Assembly: GCA_002699125.1 (NCBI GenBank)
Contig: PABI01000162.1
Coordinates: 1-64,000 of the forward strand
Direction: 5' to 3'
Length of the DNA stretch: 64,000 bases
Source: Anaerolineaceae bacterium
GTDB lineage: Bacteria > Chloroflexota > Anaerolineae > Promineifilales > Promineifilaceae
The notes beneath the pieces are model-generated. The model saw only the letters and a list, made by a program, of their open reading frames with translations, was not told where the DNA came from and searched no databases. A program made the translations under genes and the position numbers. How positions within the stretch are numbered: the first letter of the stretch is position 1; the number at the start of each line of letters is the position of its first letter. Shown here one piece after another: positions 8,427-17,823 of this stretch.

Positions 8427-9404
8427 TTATGCGCCGAGGGGGGTTCCGGGCTGCTGGAACAAATCTTGCGGCGCGGAAGCGGGCACAAGGAGGCGCAGTG
8501 CTCCCGGCTTGAGGGTACATGTGATTGGGGTGTAGCCACCCAGTTCACCATCTGTCTGGCAGGGCATGGTGGGGGTCATGTTTACAGTGATGGAACGGCC
8601 GTGTACCATCTCCATTCCCGGAAACACTCGCCGCCCCGCTTTCAGCAACGCGCCATACTGAAACAGCTTGAGAATTTGTCGGCCCCGGAACAGCCACACC
8701 TCAAACAAGCCATCATCCAGCTTGGCCTGTGGGCTAATGGTCAGGCCGCCACCGGCATACAAACGACAGTTACTCACCAAGGCTAACAAATAATGATCGT
8801 TGTAGGTGTGGCCGTCTATCTCAATGCTGGCCTGCACGGCAGGGTAGCGAATGGTAAGGGCAATGCCTTGCAGCATGTATCCCAGGCGGCCCAGCTTTTT
8901 GGACCATTTGGGCCGCGGCTCAATGTGCTCTACCAGGTAGCCATCGGCCCCTGCCCCGGACCAGAGCAGCCAGTGACGGCCGTTTCCCTCACTGTTAATG
9001 GTGTAGCCCAGGTCCATTTGGTGGATACGGCCGTTGAGCAATAAATCGGCCGCTTGCAGCAGTTGGTGTTTGCCACGGAACAATGGCAGCGGCATGTTGA
9101 GTTCGCGGGCAAATGAGTTAGCTGTGCCCACCGGCAGCGGAGCCATTGCCGTTTCGGTTTCAGCCAGGCCATTGGCCACTTCCCCCAGCGTGCCATCGCC
9201 ACCAGCAGCAATAACAACACGGCAGCCTGCCGCCGCCGCTTGTTGGGCTAATTCTGTTGCATGTCCAGGGGCTTGGGTTGGCTGGATGGTCACATGCCAG
9301 CCGCGTGCCTGCCAGAGGTCAGCCACTAAGGCCATCGGCGCTGCTAAATTGGCGGGCCCAGCTAGTGGATTGTAAATCAGGGTCGCTTGCGCCGGTTTCT
9401 TCAC
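8427..9404 (-). CDS. Diacylglycerol/sphingosine kinase-family lipid kinase
   Basis: A 325-residue protein of the YegS/BmrU/DagK superfamily, which phosphorylates lipid hydroxyls with ATP. The N-terminal strand ATLIYNPLAG and the nucleotide loop GGDGT (residues 68-72) are diagnostic, followed by PVGTANSFARELNMP. The C-terminus has the beta-sandwich pattern (VSNCRLYAGGG). The start is a GTG at 9404 with no clear ribosome site. It begins 86 bases inside the 3' end of the P-loop kinase gene, so translation is probably coupled. Confidence 0.92.
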   Translation of the reverse strand: MKKPAQATLIYNPLAGPANLAAPMALVADLWQARGWHVTIQPTQAPGHATELAQQAAAAGCRVVIAAGGDGTLGEVANGLAETETAMAPLPVGTANSFARELNMPLPLFRGKHQLLQAADLLLNGRIHQMDLGYTINSEGNGRHWLLWSGAGADGYLVEHIEPRPKWSKKLGRLGYMLQGIALTIRYPAVQASIEIDGHTYNDHYLLALVSNCRLYAGGGLTISPQAKLDDGLFEVWLFRGRQILKLFQYGALLKAGRRVFPGMEMVHGRSITVNMTPTMPCQTDGELGGYTPITCTLKPGALRLLVPASAPQDLFQQPGTPLGA

Positions 9405-9987
9405 ACTTTAACCAATAGTAAAATAATTTTTCCGCCAAAACGTTGGGCGGCGTATCTGTCGTATCCAAAATCAGGTGCTCACCCACCACGGGTTCTTGCG
9501 CTTCCACCATCCATTTATACACAGACCAATCGGCATCTGACAAATCGGTTTTGCGGCGCTGGCCGCTGTTACGCTTAAATAGTCGCTCACGAATGGTGTC
9601 CTGTGCCGCCTGAACATAGCACACCGCCACCGGCGCACCGGCACGCTGGCCGATTTTCATCAAGTGCTCGCGGCGGGCCGCTAAATAGTTGGAGGCATCA
9701 AAGATGACGCGCTGCCCATCATGTAAACGGGATTCAATAATGGAATAGCACACCTCATACACCAACATCATTTCGGCGGCAGTGTAGGTGGGCTGGTTGC
9801 GCAAATGGAGGCGAATATTGTCCGTGCTTACCACCACAAAAGGCATGAACTGAGCCAGACCCTCAACCACAGATGATTTGCCGGTGCCGGGCAGGCCAAC
9901 CATCATTAGCAAGCTGCCACCAGTCCGCACAAAAGGTGCTTGCGGCAGCAAATCATCTATGTCGCTAACGATACTATGTAAATACAT
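9319..9987 (-). CDS. P-loop kinase (zeta-toxin/polynucleotide kinase-like)
   Basis: A 222-residue ATPase with Walker A GLPGTGKS at residues 31-38 and a pattern of short kinases of the AAA_33 type: STDNIR after strand 2, FDASN after strand 3, and an Arg-rich lid (RERLFKRN). Members phosphorylate small molecules or nucleic-acid ends. No antitoxin partner is present, so a toxin role is unlikely. The last 86 bases also encode the start of the lipid kinase. No good ribosome site is seen before the ATG at 9987. Confidence 0.85.
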   Translation of the reverse strand: MYLHSIVSDIDDLLPQAPFVRTGGSLLMMVGLPGTGKSSVVEGLAQFMPFVVVSTDNIRLHLRNQPTYTAAEMMLVYEVCYSIIESRLHDGQRVIFDASNYLAARREHLMKIGQRAGAPVAVCYVQAAQDTIRERLFKRNSGQRRKTDLSDADWSVYKWMVEAQEPVVGEHLILDTTDTPPNVLAEKLFYYWLKCEETGASDPDLQSTSWARQFSSADGLSG

Positions 9988-10121
9988 TTGGATATGTGTA
10001 CTCTGCTCTGAACTACATTTACATCAACTTCAACACATTATCATCTTCACAAATAATTATGCCACACTATATTTATATTGCTCGCTGATCGTTACGATAT
10101 TTATTACATCGTCTCTGGGCA

Positions 10122-10619
10122 CTACTCGCCGCTAGGTCTCGGCACACGATACGCGCGTTCGGCCTGAATGCCAGGTTCTTTCAGCGTCGCATAAATGCGA
10201 TCTACATATGGCTCACCGTCTACAAACAAATCATTAATTTCGGTTGCGTCTAAAAAACGGTCCCAGGTGGTGTGCAAAAAGGTGATTCGCCGCCAGCGCA
10301 GGCTCACAATGGGTTGTTGCAGTTTTTGCAGTGGACCCAGCTGAACTTTGTAATACATTTCCTGGGCGCGCGGATGATCTGGCTGGTCGGGGAACAGTGC
10401 CAGGCGGGTGGTGAGTTCGTGCCCCAGCTGCGGCGCATAATAATGAATGGCCCATTTTTCTGCTCCGAAGCGCCGACCAAAATAGAAGGCAAAATATTCA
10501 GCATGTAATCCTTTGGGGGCATGTTTTTGGGGAATGCGATACCAACCCGCCTGTTGAATCAGTTCAAAATCGGCGGGCTGTGGTACATAAGCTACCAAAA
10601 CGCGATCTTCGGGATACAT
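10122..10619 (-). CDS. Conserved-looking protein of unknown function
   Basis: A 165-residue soluble protein starting MYPEDRVLVAYVPQ with GGAG seven bases before the ATG. The composition (alternating strands, AGWYRIPQKHAPKG, then FGRRFGAEKWAIHYYAP) has the look of a folded alpha/beta protein rather than a chance frame. I do not recognise the family. It is alone on its strand, divergent from mutM with about 190 bases between, which hold two ACGGCCGT copies. Confidence 0.7.
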   Translation of the reverse strand: MYPEDRVLVAYVPQPADFELIQQAGWYRIPQKHAPKGLHAEYFAFYFGRRFGAEKWAIHYYAPQLGHELTTRLALFPDQPDHPRAQEMYYKVQLGPLQKLQQPIVSLRWRRITFLHTTWDRFLDATEINDLFVDGEPYVDRIYATLKEPGIQAERAYRVPRPSGE

Positions 10620-10809
10620 GCGTTTGCTCCATTGAATGATATGATGCGTAAGTTTAGTGGAGTTTACGGCCGTTTGTCAAAGCAATTATCTGTTTGCTAT
10701 GGCGTGAAGAGTTTCTGATAAACGGCCGTTTGCCGTGGAGTCGCTTGTCAGTTCAAGGTATAATGGACTGAGTTTTGCGATTGATCAACACGAAGAAAGT
10801 CAAACATTT

Positions 10810-11622
10810 ATGCCTGAACTACCCGAAGTTGAAACCGTTGTACGTGCCCTCCGCCAACCGCTCATTGGCCGCACGATAACGGGTGTGCGCAATGACTGGC
10901 CACGCCATATTGGCACCCCCACCCTAGATGAGCTACGCGCTCGCATTCATGGCTGCCAGGTAAAAGCAATTAATCGCCGCGCCAAATATCTGGTCTTTTC
11001 GCTCACTCAGGGCGAAACGCTGATTATTCATTTAAAAATGTCGGGGCATTTGGCCGTTGTGGCTGTAACGACCCCGTCCAACAAATATGTACATACAGTG
11101 TTTGAATTAGACAATGGCCAGGAGCTGCGCTTTCGGGACACGCGCAAGTTTGGCCGCGTCTATCTGGTGCAAGATCCGGAGCAAATTTTGGGCAAGCTGG
11201 GGCCGGAACCGCTGGAGGCTGATTTTACGCCCGAGGTATTGCAAGAACGATTGAACGGCCGTACCCGAGCCCTCAAACCTTTGCTGCTGGACCAACAGTT
11301 AATTGCCGGTGTCGGCAATATCTACGCGGATGAGGCGCTTTTCTATGCGAAGTTGCACCCTACCCGACCGGCCAATACGCTTAGCAAAAATGAAATTGAG
11401 GCATTGCACAACGCCATCCAAAAAGTACTCCGTCTGGGTATTGAGCGGGAAGGCGCCAGCATTGAACTGTACGTGAAGCCGGATGGCAGCAAAGGGGATA
11501 TGCAAAACGCCGTCGCCGTATTCCGGCGCACGGGCGATCCTTGCTATGATTGCGGGCGACCCGTTGAACGCATTGTATTGGGTGGACGCAGCACCCATTT
11601 CTGTTCAAACTGCCAAAAATAG
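10810..11622 (+). CDS. mutM: Formamidopyrimidine-DNA glycosylase (Fpg/MutM)
   Basis: A 270-residue base-excision repair enzyme that removes oxidised purines such as 8-oxoguanine and cuts the abasic site. The start is fixed by the required N-terminus MPELPEVETV: Pro2 is the catalytic nucleophile and Glu3 assists. Lys59 corresponds to the DNA-contacting lysine, GVGNIYADEALF is the helix-two-turn-helix, and the C-terminal zinc finger has Cys245, Cys248, Cys265 and Cys268. A longer frame from 10735 would bury Pro2 and is rejected. The next gene starts 12 bases after the stop. Confidence 0.97.
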   Translation: MPELPEVETVVRALRQPLIGRTITGVRNDWPRHIGTPTLDELRARIHGCQVKAINRRAKYLVFSLTQGETLIIHLKMSGHLAVVAVTTPSNKYVHTVFELDNGQELRFRDTRKFGRVYLVQDPEQILGKLGPEPLEADFTPEVLQERLNGRTRALKPLLLDQQLIAGVGNIYADEALFYAKLHPTRPANTLSKNEIEALHNAIQKVLRLGIEREGASIELYVKPDGSKGDMQNAVAVFRRTGDPCYDCGRPVERIVLGGRSTHFCSNCQK

Positions 11623-11634
11623 AAAGAGGAAATT

Positions 11635-12231
11635 ATGCAGAACGAAATTGAAATTATGCGAGTTCTACGTGTACCACCAATGGGCAAACTGGTGATTAGC
11701 TTTAATAACCAGCGGTATGCCTCCATTGATGAAATCTCGGAGGCCAATGTGCGCCAGCTTTTTAAGACAGCAATTGGCGAATTGATCACTTTTGCCGGTG
11801 GCTACCAAAAATTAGTTGACGCAGGTGTGGCCCCACCCGTGGCAGCACTACAAGCAGCCAGCGCTGCTGCGGGTGAAGTTGATGAAGCTGAGGCGTTTGT
11901 GAATAAGTTGGAGCGGGAAAAAGAAGAGCTGAAGTCTGCCGGACCAAAACCGAGTCCCTCCTTGCTGACCAATTTGCGGCGGCGTCCGGCTACCAATGAG
12001 GCCAGCGCCAACAAGATGCTAAGCCTGGTAGAACAGGTTGACGCCATTTTGCAGCGTCACTTGCTGGCCGATCCGGAATTGGCCGAACGCAAAATTCATC
12101 TGGTGCAGGATGCCAATGGCGGGCTGATTATTGATGTGGATGGCAAGCGGTACGAACGGCCGCGTGACATTGAAAATCCGCAAATTCAAATGATGATTAA
12201 GCGGGCGCTTAAAGAGTGGGAGACAACGTAA
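11635..12231 (+). CDS. Unknown protein cotranscribed with mutM
   Basis: A 198-residue soluble protein with AGAGGAAA just before the ATG, 12 bases after mutM. The N-terminal and C-terminal thirds both contain a short motif about a stretch of peptide that is 'asked' for a region (QRYASIDEISEANVR and KRYERPRDIENPQIQ), so the protein may hold two copies of one small domain around an Ala/Lys/Glu-rich coiled-coil middle. No enzymatic motif is visible. Its role may be tied to DNA repair only by position. Confidence 0.7.
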   Translation: MQNEIEIMRVLRVPPMGKLVISFNNQRYASIDEISEANVRQLFKTAIGELITFAGGYQKLVDAGVAPPVAALQAASAAAGEVDEAEAFVNKLEREKEELKSAGPKPSPSLLTNLRRRPATNEASANKMLSLVEQVDAILQRHLLADPELAERKIHLVQDANGGLIIDVDGKRYERPRDIENPQIQMMIKRALKEWETT

Positions 12232-12249
12232 CGGCCGCTTATGGGCTTA

Positions 12250-12298
12250 AAGTAGCCGTTCGGTTCCGAAATCGCTTGTTAATTCCGAACGGCTACTT
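12250..12298. terminator. Hairpin between convergent genes
   Basis: A perfect 14-bp stem, 12250-12263 with 12285-12298, loop 21. It sits between the convergent mutM operon and adenosine deaminase genes and its right arm overlaps the latter's stop codon. The T-run is short on either side, so termination may be weak or bidirectional. Confidence 0.6.
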
Positions 12299-13382
12299 AG
12301 ATTTGGGTAATGCTGGGTTGGGAACGGCCGTCTACCCCATCCGGTTTTGGCAGCAGCCCATCAAACTTTTCTACCAGCGCCTGCTGCTCTGCTTTGGGCA
12401 AAAAGGCGGAATTGGCCGCCGTTAAAATACTCTGACGCAGCGCCGGATAACCAATGCGCAGCTTTTGCAGGGCGATCTCATACTCATCGGTTAACGTGCA
12501 GTCGCTGATGCTGGGATCGTCTGTGTTAATGGTGGCCAACAGCCCCAAATCCAGCATGTCTACCAGGGGATGGTGATTCATCTGGTGCACAACTCCCGTT
12601 TGCAAATTGCTTGTCAGGCAAACCTCAAAAGCAATATGACGCTCGCGTACCAGCTGCAAAATTTGCGAATTCTCCAGCGTGCGCACCCCATGCCCGATGC
12701 GATCGGCAAACAGATCCAGAATCGCTTCTTTGACCCCAAAGGCGCTGGCCCATTCCCCGGCATGAACCGTAATCCCCAACCCCACTTGCTTGGCTTCTTT
12801 AAACAATGGCGTAAACGGCCGTGAAGGAAACTTCACTTCATCCCCGGCCAAATCCAAGCCGACGATGCCCTTACCGAATCGTTCAAAGGCAATCTCGGCT
12901 ACCTGCCGCGCCTGGGGCACCGGATCATGGCGCACCAGCGTCACAATAAGACCCACCTGGATGTCGAAATCAGCTTCGGCTTTGGCGACGGATTCAATGA
13001 CCCAATCAGTCGCTTCACTCAGGGGATAGCCGCGAACCCGAGTTAATGCCTGGGGGCTAAAGCGCAGTTCCAAATATTTCACGTTGTCTGCGGCGGCATC
13101 GGCCACGGCTTCATAAACCAGGCGGCGAATCATTCTTGGCGAACGGTAGAAGTGGCGCAGCACCTCAAATTTGCCTAGGAAGGCTTCATGGTTGGCGGGA
13201 TCATCGGTTACTTGGACATACGGCCGTAATGCTTCCAAATCCACCGTGGGCACATCCAGGCGGTACTCACGCGCAATCTCCAATAATGTTTCTAAACGGA
13301 GGGAACCTTCCAGGTGCCGGTGCAAATCAATCTTTGGCAGCGTCTTTAAATCTGCCGCAAAATTTTCTTTATTATTAGCCAA
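12297..13382 (-). CDS. add: Adenosine deaminase
   Basis: A 361-residue metal-dependent deaminase of the purine salvage pathway, converting adenosine to inosine. Metal ligands are in LHRHLEGS (His21, His23) and the catalytic VHAGE, IGHG and NTDDP motifs follow in the usual order. The reading frame starts with TTG at 13382, preceded by AAAGAGATA; no ATG exists before the conserved HxH, so the TTG is accepted. The adenine deaminase subgroup cannot be ruled out from motifs alone. It is monocistronic. Confidence 0.92.
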   Translation of the reverse strand: MANNKENFAADLKTLPKIDLHRHLEGSLRLETLLEIAREYRLDVPTVDLEALRPYVQVTDDPANHEAFLGKFEVLRHFYRSPRMIRRLVYEAVADAAADNVKYLELRFSPQALTRVRGYPLSEATDWVIESVAKAEADFDIQVGLIVTLVRHDPVPQARQVAEIAFERFGKGIVGLDLAGDEVKFPSRPFTPLFKEAKQVGLGITVHAGEWASAFGVKEAILDLFADRIGHGVRTLENSQILQLVRERHIAFEVCLTSNLQTGVVHQMNHHPLVDMLDLGLLATINTDDPSISDCTLTDEYEIALQKLRIGYPALRQSILTAANSAFLPKAEQQALVEKFDGLLPKPDGVDGRSQPSITQI

Positions 13383-13459
13383 AGCAATATCTCTTTATTA
13401 CGCGATTTTCAATAATACGCTGTCTACTCAAAGGATGATACACCTACTAAACAATACAA

Positions 13460-16400
13460 TTATAGTTCTGGCACGGCAGATGCAATATCCTGCTTTACAA
13501 TCGGTAAGGTAAATAAAAAGGCGCTGCCTTTATTTAATTCACTTTCCACCCAAATTCTGCCCTCATGAGCATCGATAATGCGCTTTACAATAGCCAACCC
13601 AATGCCCGTGCCACCAAATCGTCGGCGGGAAGAGCCATCAATCTGGTAGAAACGCTCAAAAATCCGCTGATGCTTCTCTGCCGGCATACCAATTCCTTCA
13701 TCTACCACAGAAACCAAAACTTCCTCTTCTTTTTCAACCATAGACAAACGAATAGTGCCGCCATCCGGGCTAAATTTAAAGGCGTTGCCAATTAAGTTAT
13801 CAAGCACCTGATTCATGCGTCCTTTATCGATCCGGACAAATCCTTTTTGCCCTGGTGGAATTGAACAAGCAATAGATAGTCCTTTTTTGTCGGCAACAAG
13901 ACGATGGCTGGTAACGGCCGTTTGCAATAAATCAGCCATCGACATCACCTCAAGCTGTAAATTCCCCGAATCAATCCGCTGCAATGTAATAATATCTTCA
14001 ATAATGCGGGTAATGTCATCAGTCTTGTCGGAGACAATTTGTAAATATTCCTGCTGTTCGGCCGTCAGCAACCCTTTGTCACCATCCATGAGCAAATCCA
14101 CATACCCTTTGACAAAGGTTAAAGGCGTGCGCAGCTCATGTGACACATTTTGGACAAGCTCATCCTTCAAACGGTCACTTTCTTTAAGCTCTTCATAAGC
14201 AATAGCTAATTCAGCCGCCCGTTCTTCCAGCTCTTCAAACAGGCGAGCGTTGGCGATCGCCACACTTACCTGGGCAGCGGCGATGGTCATTAACTGGGTG
14301 TCAGACTCTGTAAAAGCGTTGGGACGGTCACTGTCAATGGTTAGCGTGCCCACCGGTTTATCGCGCACAATTAAGGGCACAACCAGCAGACTGCGCACTA
14401 CTTCATCAAAAAAGAGGAAATCTGATTCCGTATAAGAGTCGCGAATGTAAACCAGCTCCGCATTTTGAACCACCACACCAGAAATACTTTCACTGAGCTG
14501 CATCCGGGCGTTCATAAACTCCGGATTAATGCCAACGGCCGCTTTTACAATCAATCCATCTCCATCATCCGTTAACATGGTGATGGTGCTGGCACGGGCA
14601 TTTAACAACCCTTGCAAAATTTGCACCGTGGTTTGCAGCACAGATTGCAGCTTCAGGTTGCCGGTTACCTGCTTGGCCATATCCACCAGGGCAGACATAT
14701 CGCGCAGGCGGCGCTGCGACTCGGCAAAGGAGCTGGCGTTGCGAATGGCGACGGCCGCCTGTTCCGCCAAAAGGTTCAGCAGCAGTAGTTCGTCTTCACT
14801 AAAGGTGTGCGGATATAAATACGTGGCGGTAAAAGCCCCAATTATTTTTTCGCCATACTTCAGGGGGAAACCGGCAATGGCGCAGATGCCCCAATTATTG
14901 GCCGGCTCACTCTGATAAAAGGGATGGGTGGACGCATCATTAATAACAATGGGGCGGCCTTCTTGTACAACGGTGGAGGTCAAGCCCTCGCCCGGGGGGC
15001 GCAACTTGGCGACGGCTGCGGTGCGACGGCCGTCTCGCCACAAAGCGGATCCCTTGGAAAATGTCTGGCTCTCGGAATCATACAAAAAAATGTGCAGATT
15101 GGTCGCGGGAATCAACTTGAGTGCCGATTCTGTAATCGTGTCCAAAACCACATTGAGCTGTAAAGGCTCATTTAAGCGCAGCACAATGTCGTGGAACGTG
15201 GAAAGTTCCTCAATACGACGCTGTGCCTGTCCAAATAAATGTGCGTGTTCAATAGCCACTGCTGCCTGCCCTGCCAGGTTTTGGGCTAAACGGAATTGTC
15301 CTTGTTTATAGCTGCGTGGTTCGGTTACATCTCCGAGCGCCAACAAACCCAGTACTTTATTACGTCGCACCAACGGTACCAAAATTGCCGACTGTAAACC
15401 AGCTGCCTGCAAAAGATCCATCTCATCCTGGCTGCCCGGCTTATCGGCTCGCAAATTTTCAATTTGGTGCGTTTCAAAAACGTGCTGAACAACTTTGTAA
15501 GAAGCTAAATTCTCGATGCTGCTCAAGCCGACCAACGCTTCATCATTCTCTTCTTGCAGATGATTGACCTGCGCCTGGTTTTTATAAGCAGCCGGATAAA
15601 GCTTCTGAAATTCTTGATCCCAAACAAAAATGGTACAGCTATCAACCTGCAGCGCCCGCACCATTTCTGAAACAACCGTCTGCAACACAAAATCCTGATC
15701 CAGATTGGCGGTCATGGTGGCGCTGGCCTGGTAAAGCGTACTCAATTCAGCCAACTGCTGCTCAGTTTGCTGGAAAAGCATGGCATTTTGAATGGCAACA
15801 GAAGCATGGGCAGCCAGAGTTGATGCCAACCATTCTACCCGCTGATCAAAGGCTGAGGCAATCTGGCTGTCAAAAATGAGGATGCCCAGCAGTACACCAC
15901 CGGCCGCAAGCGGCACACCCATCCAGGAACGCGTGTTTTCTGTGTAGGGTACTGGCTGCCAACGATCATCGACGCGAACGTCATCAATACGAATAAGTTT
16001 TTCTTGCCTAATGATGGTTTGTACCAGCGGATGCGCCCGCCAAATGGCTTCGGCCTCTTTGGCTGAAGGCACAACTGGCCGATCATAAAAATCCCGGCTG
16101 GAGACAAGCTTGAGTTCACCGTCGGTGAGAAGGAAGGCAAAGGCGTTGTGGTAGGAAACAACATTGCCCAGAGCCAACAGCAAATGGCTCACCACAGAAT
16201 CTGCCTGCAATGAGGTGCTGATGACGGCAATGGCCTGCCGCAGGGCAACGGCCGTTTGGTAATCATGCGCCCCCCGGTCAACCAGCTCCCGCGTTTGGGT
16301 AAACAGTCGGGCATTTTTAATGATAACGGTGACATGGGCGGCAACGGCCGTTAACGTTTGGAAATCGGCCGCATCAAATGCATCTGGCTCATCACTTTGA

Positions 16401-17509
16401 ATAGAAATAGCACCCAGCACCTCGCCATGCAGCCGCATGGGCACACAAATGATCGAGTGCGGCGTCCCATCCCCACTAATCCCCGGCACAGGTTTCATCT
16501 CTGACGGCCAGTTGTCCGTAGCAAAAGGCACCTTGTTTCTGATAACCCAGGCCACCAAACTATCCTTGTTGTCTACAGGAAGCGGCTGCCAGGTAATGCG
16601 CTGGCGATTTTCTAAAACGCAGGGAAACTCAATAACGTCTTCGCTGTTATCAACCAGGGCAATGTAGCAGGTAGGGGGTGTAAAAATGTGCAGCAGTTGG
16701 TCATGAATCTCCTGCAGGGTTTGCTGCAGGGGCTTCAGCACCCGCACGGATTCGGTCACATGGTAAATCGTTTCCAGCTGGTGAGCACGCTGCCACGCCT
16801 GCTCCAGAAGCTGCTGATGACTCAGCGCAACGCCAAGATACCCTGCAACCAGTGAGAAAAAGGCGGTTTTCAGCTTTAAATCTTCAACTGAGGTGCCCGC
16901 CACTTGCAAAATGGCGCGAATCTCATTAACGGCCGTTTTCACCGGCAAAATCAACTGCACATCAGCAGATAGCAATACGGTCTCTGGCACGTCAGCCAGG
17001 TTGCTATCCTCATTAATTGGCAGCCAACCGGATTTTTCGCCGAACAGGGTGTGTAGGCTCAACTGCCTGCTGCCAGGATCGCGCAAAATCAATCGAGCGC
17101 GACAAGCGGGGACCGTCTTGGTAAAAGCTGTGGCAATTTGGTTGGTAATTTGGTCAAACGGCCGTTGTTCAACAATGGCCAGACTAATTTGCTCCAATAA
17201 TTTTTGCTGGTCAGCCGAAAGGGGAAGCTGCTGCTGCACAAAAGGACAGGCCGCCAGCAATGCGGCCGTCAGTTCGACCAGTTCAGTCTCAGCCGGCATA
17301 GGCACAAGCTGGAGCGCATAGCCTGTTCGTCCAATTGGCCAGATGCCTTCCTTTTTTACGGCCGTTGGCACGATGATGGTCGTCTCAACGGCAAGGTATT
17401 CGTTTAAGAAGGGGGAAAGGAGAGATTGTACAGCATCCCAGGAAGCGGCATTCTGTAAGTTTTGTTGCAGGGCATTGAGGGCTTTTAGCTGATCGTTACG
17501 ATGGAGCAT
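13460..17509 (-). CDS. Soluble multi-GAF sensor histidine kinase
   Basis: A 1349-residue cytoplasmic kinase without membrane segments. A poorly conserved N-terminal region (possibly a degenerate GAF) is followed by five clear GAF domains joined by helical linkers (LFQQ-, LFGQ- and FAES-type ends). Then come HisKA (VSHELRTP, phospho-acceptor His1124) and HATPase (N box near 1238, DEGIG 1270-1274, GTGIGL 1300-1305). GAF domains bind small ligands, cyclic nucleotides or chromophores; no bilin Cys is evident. No response regulator is encoded nearby, so the partner lies elsewhere. Five or more GAFs in a row is at the high end for such kinases. Confidence 0.93.
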   Translation of the reverse strand: MLHRNDQLKALNALQQNLQNAASWDAVQSLLSPFLNEYLAVETTIIVPTAVKKEGIWPIGRTGYALQLVPMPAETELVELTAALLAACPFVQQQLPLSADQQKLLEQISLAIVEQRPFDQITNQIATAFTKTVPACRARLILRDPGSRQLSLHTLFGEKSGWLPINEDSNLADVPETVLLSADVQLILPVKTAVNEIRAILQVAGTSVEDLKLKTAFFSLVAGYLGVALSHQQLLEQAWQRAHQLETIYHVTESVRVLKPLQQTLQEIHDQLLHIFTPPTCYIALVDNSEDVIEFPCVLENRQRITWQPLPVDNKDSLVAWVIRNKVPFATDNWPSEMKPVPGISGDGTPHSIICVPMRLHGEVLGAISIQSDEPDAFDAADFQTLTAVAAHVTVIIKNARLFTQTRELVDRGAHDYQTAVALRQAIAVISTSLQADSVVSHLLLALGNVVSYHNAFAFLLTDGELKLVSSRDFYDRPVVPSAKEAEAIWRAHPLVQTIIRQEKLIRIDDVRVDDRWQPVPYTENTRSWMGVPLAAGGVLLGILIFDSQIASAFDQRVEWLASTLAAHASVAIQNAMLFQQTEQQLAELSTLYQASATMTANLDQDFVLQTVVSEMVRALQVDSCTIFVWDQEFQKLYPAAYKNQAQVNHLQEENDEALVGLSSIENLASYKVVQHVFETHQIENLRADKPGSQDEMDLLQAAGLQSAILVPLVRRNKVLGLLALGDVTEPRSYKQGQFRLAQNLAGQAAVAIEHAHLFGQAQRRIEELSTFHDIVLRLNEPLQLNVVLDTITESALKLIPATNLHIFLYDSESQTFSKGSALWRDGRRTAAVAKLRPPGEGLTSTVVQEGRPIVINDASTHPFYQSEPANNWGICAIAGFPLKYGEKIIGAFTATYLYPHTFSEDELLLLNLLAEQAAVAIRNASSFAESQRRLRDMSALVDMAKQVTGNLKLQSVLQTTVQILQGLLNARASTITMLTDDGDGLIVKAAVGINPEFMNARMQLSESISGVVVQNAELVYIRDSYTESDFLFFDEVVRSLLVVPLIVRDKPVGTLTIDSDRPNAFTESDTQLMTIAAAQVSVAIANARLFEELEERAAELAIAYEELKESDRLKDELVQNVSHELRTPLTFVKGYVDLLMDGDKGLLTAEQQEYLQIVSDKTDDITRIIEDIITLQRIDSGNLQLEVMSMADLLQTAVTSHRLVADKKGLSIACSIPPGQKGFVRIDKGRMNQVLDNLIGNAFKFSPDGGTIRLSMVEKEEEVLVSVVDEGIGMPAEKHQRIFERFYQIDGSSRRRFGGTGIGLAIVKRIIDAHEGRIWVESELNKGSAFLFTLPIVKQDIASAVPEL

Positions 17510-17823
17510 AGGCCAATCAGTTTTCAGATTCTATAAATCCAGGTGTCATGAGTTTTTGGGCAAGCAGCCTCTATACATATTCAAATTAGAATCTATCCGA
17601 AAAAGCCACAAAGGAAAAAGAGAAAATAGAGAGCTTGAGACCAATCTCAAAAACCTCCGTGAACTCTGTGGCCAATATTCGGATAGATACTTAGCTTAAC
17701 CTAGTAAAGGCTGCCTGCCTCAACATGTAACCATGTTTTAGAAAAGTCGTCAATTATCCGTGGTGAAAGAGACGTAAAAAGTTGTTTGCTGCCCTAGTAT
17801 TCCACGCATCTCTGAACTTTCGT
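17510..17823. repeat. Intergenic region with long-range inverted repeat
   Basis: A 314-base gap without a gene. ATCTATCCGAA (17591-17601) is answered by TTCGGATAGAT (17678-17688), and within it GCCACA (17605-17610) by TGTGGC (17667-17672), giving a stem with a loop of about 56 bases. This could be a terminator-like structure for secA or a small palindromic element. No promoter for the kinase gene is clear. Confidence 0.45.

Noticed and set aside
9319..9987. Zeta-type toxin
   Set aside because: The P-loop protein has no epsilon antitoxin and is linked to a lipid kinase; a metabolic kinase is more likely.
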